From: Flavobacteriales bacterium
GTDB taxonomy: Bacteria > Bacteroidota > Bacteroidia > Flavobacteriales > UBA7312
Direction: 5' to 3'
NCBI GenBank assembly: GCA_002862585.1
Contig: PKDP01000108.1
Coordinates: 1-6,262, forward strand
DNA: 6,262 nt
The notes under the pieces were generated by a model, which saw only the letters and a program-made list of their open reading frames with translations, was not told the origin of the DNA and made no database searches. Shown here one piece after another: positions 1-4,524 of the stretch. The position numbers and the translations under genes were made by a program. Within the stretch, counting starts at the first letter, position 1. Each line of letters starts with the position of its first letter.

Positions 1-778
1 CACCAGTAACAGTTGATCCTAATTTCTCGGCACCCATTCCAATGATATCAACCGAATCACCTGTGTTTGCAACACCTGTTTCGATACGACCTGTAGCAAC
101 AGTACCACGTCCTGTAATAGTAAATACATCCTCGATTGGCATCAAGAAGTCTTTAGCGTTATCACGAACTGGTTCTGGTATATATGCATCAACACTTTCC
201 ATTAATTTCATTACTGTATCTACCCACTGTGCTTCACCGTTAAGTGCACCTAGTGCAGATCCTGAAACTACAGGTGCGTTATCACCATCATATTCGTAAA
301 AAGATAGTAATTCTCTTACTTCCATCTCTACCAACTCTAGAAGCTCCTCATCGTCAACCATATCCACTTTATTAAGGAATACAACGACAGCAGGAACACC
401 TACCTGACGAGCTAATAAGATGTGCTCTCTTGTTTGAGGCATAGGACCATCAGTGGCCGCACATACTAAAATTGCACCGTCCATCTGAGCAGCACCAGTA
501 ACCATGTTCTTTACGTAATCGGCGTGACCTGGACAGTCAACGTGAGCGTAGTGACGGTTAGCAGTTTCATACTCAACGTGAGAAGTGTTAATTGTAATAC
601 CTCTTTCTTTTTCTTCTGGAGCATTATCTATAGAGTCAAACGCTTGAGCTTCACACAATCCAGCGTCCGCCAATACCTTAGTAATAGCGGCAGTCAAGGT
701 AGTTTTTCCGTGGTCAACATGACCAATTGTACCAATGTTTAAGTGTGGTTTGGTACGATTAAAATTCTCTTTTGCCAT
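1..778 (-). CDS. tuf: Elongation factor Tu, 3' end outside window
   Basis: EF-Tu is the GTPase that carries aminoacyl-tRNA to the ribosomal A site in the cytoplasm. About 259 codons are visible from an ATG at 778 and the frame stays open to the window edge, so domain I and the start of domain II are present and the C-terminal part is outside. The protein begins MAKENFNRTKPHLNIGTIG. All GTPase motifs are intact: the P-loop GHVDHGKT at residues 19-26, RGITI at 59-63 (switch I), DCPGH at 81-85 (switch II), NKVD at 136-139 and SAL at 174-176. The visible length and motif spacing match bacterial EF-Tu of about 395 residues. It is the last gene of a tRNA-tuf unit and lies 71 bp after tRNA-Thr(GGT). 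No Shine-Dalgarno or Bacteroidetes-type promoter is visible in that gap, so it is probably co-transcribed with the tRNAs. Identity is certain. Confidence 0.98.
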   Translation of the reverse strand, partial: MAKENFNRTKPHLNIGTIGHVDHGKTTLTAAITKVLADAGLCEAQAFDSIDNAPEEKERGITINTSHVEYETANRHYAHVDCPGHADYVKNMVTGAAQMDGAILVCAATDGPMPQTREHILLARQVGVPAVVVFLNKVDMVDDEELLELVEMEVRELLSFYEYDGDNAPVVSGSALGALNGEAQWVDTVMKLMESVDAYIPEPVRDNAKDFLMPIEDVFTITGRGTVATGRIETGVANTGDSVDIIGMGAEKLGSTVTG

Positions 779-849
779 AGCTAGCTATTTTAAATTAGTT
801 TAAAAAGTTAATACCTCTCATAAAAGAAAGGCTGTTTTTTTATCAGTTG
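779..849 (-). other. tRNA-tuf spacer and tuf mRNA leader
   Basis: This stretch separates the last tRNA from tuf. In transcript sense it starts with an A7-CAGCC element (part of an inverted repeat with the operon leader), then an AT-rich leader. A perfect 12-bp palindrome, atagctagctat at 777-788, overlaps the tuf start codon. There is no AGGAGG-like site close to the ATG, as is usual in Bacteroidetes. A very short ATG reading frame (8 codons, at about 819 going down) is present but nothing shows that it is used. Confidence 0.5.
824..843. repeat. Inverted repeat arm 1 (after the tRNA cluster)
   Basis: This 20-nt arm on the plus strand contains the core ggctgtttttttat (830-843). The same core appears on the minus strand at 1219-1232. 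Over 20 nt the two arms differ only at two positions, which would be G-U pairs in the minus-strand RNA. The arms lie just outside the four tRNA genes, so the transcript could fold into a stem enclosing the whole tRNA cluster. Confidence 0.7.
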
Positions 850-921
850 AGCCAATGACGGGATTTGAACCCGTGACCTCTTCCTTACCAAGGAAACGCT
901 CTACCCCTGAGCTACATCGGC
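850..921 (-). tRNA. tRNA-Thr (anticodon GGT)
   Basis: This is a threonine tRNA reading ACC and ACU codons. The acceptor stem GCCGATG pairs with CATTGGC (one G-T wobble). The D stem is GCTC/GAGC, the anticodon loop is TTGGTAA with GGT in the middle, and the T arm has ACGGG/CCCGT around TTCAAAT. The discriminator base is T and CCA is not encoded. It is the fourth and last tRNA before tuf, the position of thrT in the E. coli tufB operon. Confidence 0.96.
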
Positions 922-931
922 TTAGGTTAAG

Positions 932-1005
932 AGCGGGAGACGGGATTCGAACCCGCGACCCTCAGCTTGGAAGGCTGATGCTCTGGCCAGCTGAGCTACT
1001 CCCGC
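932..1005 (-). tRNA. tRNA-Gly (anticodon TCC)
   Basis: This is a glycine tRNA reading GGA and GGG. The acceptor stem GCGGGAG/CTCCCGC is perfect. The anticodon stem TCAGC/GCTGA encloses loop CTTCCAA with TCC, and the T loop is TTCGAAT. The discriminator base is T, as expected for bacterial tRNA-Gly, and CCA is not encoded. It is the third tRNA of the cluster, equivalent in position to E. coli glyT. Confidence 0.97.
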
Positions 1006-1016
1006 AAATAGTTGTT

Positions 1017-1101
1017 TGGTGGGGAGAGCAGGATTCGAACCTACGAAGGCGAAGCCAACAGATTTACAGTCTGTCCTCGTTGACCGCTTGAGTATCTCCC
1101 C
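1017..1101 (-). tRNA. tRNA-Tyr (anticodon GTA), CCA encoded
   Basis: This is a tyrosine tRNA of class II with a long variable arm. The acceptor stem GGGGAGA/TCTCCCC is perfect. The anticodon stem ACAGA/TCTGT encloses CTGTAAA with GTA. The variable arm folds as GGC-TTC-GCC and the T loop is TTCGAAT. Discriminator A is followed directly by CCA (1017-1019), so this is the only one of the four tRNAs with an encoded CCA end. It is second in the cluster, equivalent in position to E. coli tyrU. Confidence 0.97.
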
Positions 1102-1134
1102 TAAACAATTATATAGCTCTTAAACTAAGAACTG

Positions 1135-1208
1135 AGCCGCTAGAGGGACTCGAACCCACGACCTGCTGATTACAAATCAGCTGCTCTAGCCAGCTGAGCT
1201 ATAGCGGC
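1135..1208 (-). tRNA. tRNA-Thr (anticodon TGT)
   Basis: This is a threonine tRNA reading ACA and ACG. The acceptor stem GCCGCTA/TAGCGGC is perfect. The anticodon stem GCTGA/TCAGC encloses TTTGTAA with TGT, and the T loop is TTCGAGT. The T stem GTGGG/CCCTC has a T-T mismatch at its second pair (50-64), which is slightly unusual. The discriminator is T and CCA is not encoded. It is the first gene after the operon promoter, matching thrU of the E. coli tufB operon. Confidence 0.95.
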
Positions 1209-1218
1209 AAATCAATAA

Positions 1219-1238
1219 ATAAAAAAACAGCCCCTCTT
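1219..1238. repeat. Inverted repeat arm 2 (leader of the tRNA operon)
   Basis: This is the partner of the arm at 824-843. On the minus strand it reads aagaggggctg, then T7, then at. It sits about 10 bp before the first tRNA and a few bases after the expected transcription start, so it would be in the 5' leader of the tRNA-tuf transcript. It overlaps the terminator-like hairpin at 1221-1247, and the two RNA folds exclude each other. Confidence 0.7.
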
Positions 1239-1247
1239 GAAAAAGGG
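1221..1247 (-). terminator. Terminator-like hairpin in the tRNA-operon leader
   Basis: On the minus strand CCCTTT (1247-1242) pairs with AGAGGG (1237-1232), with one G-T pair, around a TTCA loop. GCTG and seven T follow (1227-1221). The form resembles a weak intrinsic terminator. It may end hpf transcription, but it lies downstream of the tRNA-operon promoter, so it would also act on that transcript as an attenuator unless read through or refolded. The short stem keeps confidence low. Confidence 0.35.
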
Positions 1248-1251
1248 TTTG

Positions 1252-1282
1252 CAAATGTATTAAAGTTTTTGTTTCACACAAA
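1252..1282 (-). promoter_or_regulatory. Promoter of the tRNA-tuf operon
   Basis: On the minus strand TTTG (1282-1279) is followed by 19 bp and TACATTTG (1259-1252). This is a full match to the Bacteroidetes sigma-ABfr consensus (TTTG about 19 bp upstream of TAnnTTTG). Initiation would be near 1246, about 40 nt before tRNA-Thr(TGT). The promoter lies in the gap between hpf and the tRNAs, so the stable-RNA unit can be driven independently of xerC-hpf. Confidence 0.75.
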
Positions 1283-1331
1283 TAACAATACCGTTTTTTT
1301 TTACAATAATATTTTAAGGGTTAAATTAAGG

Positions 1332-1631
1332 TTAAACGAGACGCTTTTTTTGCTTGTTTTTTTTGACTTGACGGATAAGGGCTTCTTGAACAAGGTCAAC
1401 AGCCTCTTCGAAGGATTCACATTGCTTACTTGCAAACAAATCACTTACTCCTGTATTGACCTTGATTTCTACAATCTTATTAGCTCTGCTATCAGTATTT
1501 TCTAACTTAAGAAATACTTCTGAGTAGATTAATTCGTCATCAAATTGCATAAGTTTTTCTACTTTCTTATTGATAAAGTTTAAAAGTTTTTTGTCTGCGT
1601 CAAAGTGAATGGAATGAATGGTAATTTGCAT
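1332..1631 (-). CDS. hpf: Ribosome hibernation promoting factor, short form
   Basis: This is a 99-residue protein of the HPF/RaiA (sigma-54 modulation protein) family. These proteins bind the 30S decoding region between mRNA and tRNA sites and silence or dimerise ribosomes in slow growth. The N-terminus MQITIHSIHFDADKKLLNFI and the later stretch EIKVNTG (about 56-62) fit the alternating strands and helices of the family. The end is very basic (RQVKKNKQKKR). The length is that of short HPF, without the C-terminal dimerisation domain of long HPF. The ATG is 13 bp after the xerC stop with no promoter-like sequence between, so it is likely co-transcribed with xerC. Its neighbours rpsU, tRNAs and tuf all serve translation. 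The family call rests on sequence pattern and context. Confidence 0.88.
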   Translation of the reverse strand: MQITIHSIHFDADKKLLNFINKKVEKLMQFDDELIYSEVFLKLENTDSRANKIVEIKVNTGVSDLFASKQCESFEEAVDLVQEALIRQVKKNKQKKRLV

Positions 1632-1644
1632 AACTAATTAGGTT

Positions 1645-2526
1645 TTATGCTCTTGGGTGAGCGTTATTAAATACTTTTTTTAATTTTTCAATTGAGTTGT
1701 GTGTATACACTTCAGTGGCTGATAAGCTAGCATGTCCTAACAGCTCTTTTATGATGTTTAAATCAGCCCCACTATTAAGCATGTGTGTAGCAAAGGTATG
1801 CCTCAAGATATGGGGACTGGTCTTCTTCAAACTGCTAACACTGGAAATTAGCTTATTCATTGTTTTGTATACAAGTGATGGATTCAACTTTCTTCCCATT
1901 TCGGTCAAAAGCAAATAAGAGTTGAATTTTGTTTTCATTGAATATCTAATTTCTAAGAATTTTTCTAGAGAAGTCATTAACTCTTGTGTCAACGGAATAA
2001 TGCGTTCTTTATTTCGTTTTCCTAATACTTTAAGTTGTTTTTTACTGAAGTCTATGTCTTTTATCTTGATATTTATAAGTTCCGATAATCTGATTCCTGT
2101 TGAATAGAAAATTTCAACAATTAATCTGTCTCTTTTGCCTTCATAATCATCAGAAAATTCTTTTTCATCCAACAGCTTATTCATTTCATCAACTGTAACA
2201 AAGCTTGGAATACCTTTAGATGTTTTGGCAGATTTTAACCTTATTGTAGGATTTATTTTGACAGCTCCTTCTTTCTGGGCAAACTTAAAAAAGGATTTTA
2301 GGGTAGTTATTTTTCTATTGACTGTTCTGGGTGTGTTTCCTCTATTTAGCTCATTAACTAACCAACTTCTAATCATTGAATGATTAGCTTTATCAATAGG
2401 AGTAGAATAAATTTCGTCTAGGTAATCACTTAATATGGTCAAGTCAGCCTTATACGCTTTTACAGTGTGTAAAGAGTATCTTTTTTCTAAAGCTAAGTAA
2501 TCAAGAAAGTTTTTAGTTAGGGCCAT
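1645..2526 (-). CDS. xerC: Tyrosine recombinase XerC-type
   Basis: This is a 293-residue site-specific recombinase that is expected to resolve chromosome dimers at dif. An N-terminal SAM-like core-binding domain (about 1-95, with YLALEKRYSLHTVKAY) is followed by the catalytic domain (about 105-290). All catalytic residues are present: R146 in STGIRLSEL, K170 in VLGK, H239 and R242 in HILRHTFATHML, H265 in LLGHASLSATEVYTH, and the nucleophile Y274. Length and motif spacing are those of XerC/XerD. Its place next to rpsU and hpf, without integrase-type cargo or direct repeats, supports a housekeeping Xer protein and not a mobile-element integrase. XerC cannot be separated from XerD by sequence alone here. 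The ATG directly follows the T-tract of the rpsU terminator, and its probable promoter lies inside that terminator. Confidence 0.93.
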   Translation of the reverse strand: MALTKNFLDYLALEKRYSLHTVKAYKADLTILSDYLDEIYSTPIDKANHSMIRSWLVNELNRGNTPRTVNRKITTLKSFFKFAQKEGAVKINPTIRLKSAKTSKGIPSFVTVDEMNKLLDEKEFSDDYEGKRDRLIVEIFYSTGIRLSELINIKIKDIDFSKKQLKVLGKRNKERIIPLTQELMTSLEKFLEIRYSMKTKFNSYLLLTEMGRKLNPSLVYKTMNKLISSVSSLKKTSPHILRHTFATHMLNSGADLNIIKELLGHASLSATEVYTHNSIEKLKKVFNNAHPRA

Positions 2527-2584
2527 AAAAAAACATCATTTTGAACGAATATACTAAAAATTAGTCATTTTTCAAATGATGTTT
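2527..2584 (-). terminator. rpsU terminator abutting the xerC start
   Basis: In the minus strand aaacatcatttgaa (2584-2571) and ttcaaaatgatgttt (2545-2531) form an inverted repeat with one bulged A, followed by T7 ending at 2527. The loop is about 25 nt and AT-rich. It starts 23 bp after the rpsU stop codon and ends at the base before the xerC ATG. The AT-rich stem makes strength uncertain. Confidence 0.6.
2546..2576 (-). promoter_or_regulatory. Candidate xerC promoter inside the rpsU terminator
   Basis: On the minus strand TTTG (2576-2573) is followed by 19 bp and TATATTCG (2553-2546). This matches TTTG-N19-TAnnTTTG except for one base in the -7 element. The spacing is identical to that of the rpsU and tRNA-operon promoters. 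The TTTG is part of the left terminator arm and the -7 element lies at the end of the loop. Initiation would give a leader of roughly 15-20 nt made of the right arm and T-tract. Confidence 0.55.
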
Positions 2585-2607
2585 AGATACAAATGTTAGT
2601 GTAGAAA

Positions 2608-2799
2608 TTAGTCCTCTTCTCTACGTAAAGTCTCTTTGTAAGCGGCTTTAATCTTTTGATCTCTTAATGCAACAGACTTCTTAGTAAACTCTCTTCGAGC
2701 TCTAAGTTGCTTCATGGTGCCAGTCATATTGAATTTCTTCTTAAATTTCTTAAGAGCTCTATCAATAGATTCTCCGTCTTTTACTGGAATGATTATCAT
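2608..2799 (-). CDS. rpsU: 30S ribosomal protein bS21
   Basis: bS21 is a small basic protein of the 30S platform near the 3' end of 16S rRNA. From the ATG at 2799 the product is 63 residues, starting MIIIPVKDGESIDRALKKFK, with the conserved core KFKKKFNMTGTMKQLRARREF and an acidic tail ending REED. A longer frame begins at TTG 2823, but that TTG is part of the -7 promoter element (TATATTTG) and the ATG product agrees with flavobacterial bS21, which starts M-I/L-I-I-P-V-K. The ATG is therefore the better start. No Shine-Dalgarno lies upstream. In Bacteroidia, bS21 with bS18 and bS6 is reported to hide the anti-Shine-Dalgarno, and rpsU commonly has a strong SD for autoregulation, so its absence here is notable. 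Confidence 0.95.
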   Translation of the reverse strand: MIIIPVKDGESIDRALKKFKKKFNMTGTMKQLRARREFTKKSVALRDQKIKAAYKETLRREED

Positions 2800-2820
2800 A
2801 TTCAAATTTAAATTGGGCTG

Positions 2821-2851
2821 CAAATATACAAATATCTACTTCACTTACAAT
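2821..2851 (-). promoter_or_regulatory. rpsU promoter
   Basis: On the minus strand ATTG (2851-2848) is followed by 19 bp and TATATTTG (2828-2821), a perfect -7 TAnnTTTG and a three-of-four match at -33. It begins 2 bp after the acyl-CoA dehydrogenase stop codon and ends 21 bp before the rpsU ATG. The predicted rpsU leader is therefore only about 15-20 nt. Confidence 0.75.
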
Positions 2852-2853
2852 AG

Positions 2854-3993
2854 TTAATGAACTATTTGCTTGGCAATAACAATTTTCTGTATCTCAGAAG
2901 TGCCTTCTCCTATTGTACATAGCTTAGAATCTCTATAAAATCGCTCTACTGGAAATTCTTTTGAATAGCCGTATCCTCCAAAAATCTGCAAGGCATCTGT
3001 TGATACATCAACAGCAACTTCGGATGAATAGTACTTTGCCATAGCTCCACTAAGCGTGATACGTTCTCCAGCCTTTTTCTTACTAATTGTATTATATATC
3101 AATAATTCTGATGCTTCAATGGTAATTGCCATATCTGCTAATTTGAATGATATTGCTTGATGTTGTGAAATAGGTTTTCCAAATTGTACGCGTTCTTTTG
3201 AGTATTTTAAAGATGCCTCGTAGGCTCCTTTAGCAATTCCTAGTGATAAAGCAGCAATGGAGATTCTACCTCCGTCCAAAACTTTCATAGCTTGAATAAA
3301 GCCATCACCTACATTTCCAAGAACATTATCTTTAGGTATTTTACAATTATCGAAAATTAACTCAGCTGTTTCTGATGCTCTCATGCCTAGCTTATCTTCT
3401 TTTTTTCCTGATGAAAAGCCTTCAATACCCTTTTCAACTATAAATGCCGTCATGCCTCGCGAGTCTCCTTTATCACCAGTTCGCACTATAACAACCGCTA
3501 CATTTCCACTAATTGCATGTGTTATAAAGTTTTTAGCTCCATTTAAAATCCAGTAATCACCTTCTTTCGTGGCAGTTGTAGACATACCTCCAGAGTCAGA
3601 ACCTGTATTATGTTCTGTAAGCCCCCATGCACCAATCCAATCTGCGGTTGCTAACTTAGGTAAGTATTTTTTCTTTTGCTCTTCATTCCCGAATTGAAGT
3701 ATATGACCAGTGCATAAGGAGTTATGTGCTGCCATAGATAGTCCTATCGATGGGTCAACTTTTGATAGATACTCAATTGCGGTAACATATTCTGCATATC
3801 CAAATCCAGAGCCACCATATTCTTCGGGAACTAATACTCCCATTAATCCTAAGTCTCCTAATTTTTTAAAAACTTCAATAGGAAACGTCTGATTTTTATC
3901 CCATTCTTTCATGAATGGAACGATTTCTTTCTCAGCGAAGGACTTAACCATATCAGCGATAAGTTTTTGATTTTCATTGTAGTTAAAATCCAT
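2854..3993 (-). CDS. Acyl-CoA dehydrogenase (short-chain/butyryl type)
   Basis: This is a 379-residue FAD flavoprotein that oxidises an acyl-CoA to the trans-2-enoyl-CoA and passes electrons to electron-transfer flavoprotein, in cytoplasmic beta-oxidation or branched-chain amino acid breakdown. Three domains are visible: an N-terminal helical part (about 5-115); the beta domain with the FAD/substrate motif WIGAWGLTEHNTGSDSGG at 119-136; and the C-terminal helical domain with KERVQFGKPISQHQAI at 267-282 and FGGYGYSKEFPVERFYRD at 338-354. The catalytic base is probably E363 in IGEGTSEIQ, the position used by short- and medium-chain enzymes. The length is typical. It starts 3 bp after the apt stop, so the two are very likely co-transcribed, although no shared pathway is obvious. 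Chain-length preference cannot be read from the sequence. Confidence 0.95.
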   Translation of the reverse strand: MDFNYNENQKLIADMVKSFAEKEIVPFMKEWDKNQTFPIEVFKKLGDLGLMGVLVPEEYGGSGFGYAEYVTAIEYLSKVDPSIGLSMAAHNSLCTGHILQFGNEEQKKKYLPKLATADWIGAWGLTEHNTGSDSGGMSTTATKEGDYWILNGAKNFITHAISGNVAVVIVRTGDKGDSRGMTAFIVEKGIEGFSSGKKEDKLGMRASETAELIFDNCKIPKDNVLGNVGDGFIQAMKVLDGGRISIAALSLGIAKGAYEASLKYSKERVQFGKPISQHQAISFKLADMAITIEASELLIYNTISKKKAGERITLSGAMAKYYSSEVAVDVSTDALQIFGGYGYSKEFPVERFYRDSKLCTIGEGTSEIQKIVIAKQIVH

Positions 3994-3996
3994 GCT

Positions 3997-4524
3997 TTAG
4001 TATTTTATAAGTGATATTATTTCGTTTGATTCTGACTTAATATTTTTTCTTCCGTTTAAAAAAGATAATTCTACTACGAATAAAAACGCACTGATGTTTC
4101 CACCAAGCCTCTTTACTAGATTTGCAGCTGCATTAGCAGTTCCACCGGTTGCAAGTAAATCATCATGTATTGCTATATTCCAACCTTTTTGGATTGAATC
4201 TGTATGAATTTCAACAACAGCTTTTCCGTATTCTAAATCGTATTCTTCACTTATCACATCGGATGGTAATTTACCAGCTTTTCTAACTGGGATAAATGGA
4301 ATATTCAATTCGTTTGCCAACATCATTCCAAATAAAAACCCTCGACTTTCCACACCAACGATAGCATCGATTTTCTTGCCTTTTAACTTATCATTAAATG
4401 ATTTTATTACAAATGATGACAATACTGGATCTGCAAGTATTGGCGTAATATCCTTGAAAGAAATTCCTTCTTTTGGAAAGTCTTTAACCTCCCTAATTTT
4501 CTCCTCTAAAACTGTTTTGCTCAT
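3997..4524 (-). CDS. apt: Adenine phosphoribosyltransferase
   Basis: This 175-residue cytoplasmic enzyme joins adenine to PRPP giving AMP and pyrophosphate, the adenine salvage step. The family features are in order: FKDITPIL at 23-30, VGVESRGFLFG at 56-66 and RKAGKLP at 81-87. The PRPP-binding motif IAIHDDLLATGGTA is at 117-130, with the two aspartates at 121-122. The length matches bacterial Apt (about 170-183). The ATG at 4524 lies inside the 3' end of the degenerate HhH gene, which reads 32 nt into apt in another frame. apt is the first intact gene after the decayed one and shares a transcript with the acyl-CoA dehydrogenase. No Shine-Dalgarno is present. Confidence 0.96.
   Translation of the reverse strand: MSKTVLEEKIREVKDFPKEGISFKDITPILADPVLSSFVIKSFNDKLKGKKIDAIVGVESRGFLFGMMLANELNIPFIPVRKAGKLPSDVISEEYDLEYGKAVVEIHTDSIQKGWNIAIHDDLLATGGTANAAANLVKRLGGNISAFLFVVELSFLNGRKNIKSESNEIISLIKY

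Noticed and set aside
42..742. Plus-strand open frames opposite tuf
   Set aside because: EF-Tu reads without interruption on the minus strand with all GTPase motifs, so these frames are shadows.
811..841. Plus-strand terminator (cctctc...gaaagg then T tract) in the tuf spacer
   Set aside because: The stem has only a few pairs with a mismatch, and there is no plus-strand gene that it could end. The T tract is better explained by the inverted repeat.
855..1091. Plus-strand open frame of 78 codons across the tRNA cluster
   Set aside because: It is antisense to three well-folded tRNA genes. Its peptide, with repeats like GFEPVTSSL and GIRTRDPQL, is the common artefact of translating tRNA complements.
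1645..2526. xerC as a phage or integron integrase marking a mobile element
   Set aside because: Its size and motifs are of the Xer type, and it sits in a housekeeping translation cluster next to tRNAs that are all intact, with no attachment-site repeats seen.
2590..2598. TAACATTTG after rpsU as a promoter for xerC
   Set aside because: The internal spacing is one base too long, no suitable -33 element is present, and the better N19 match lies closer to xerC.
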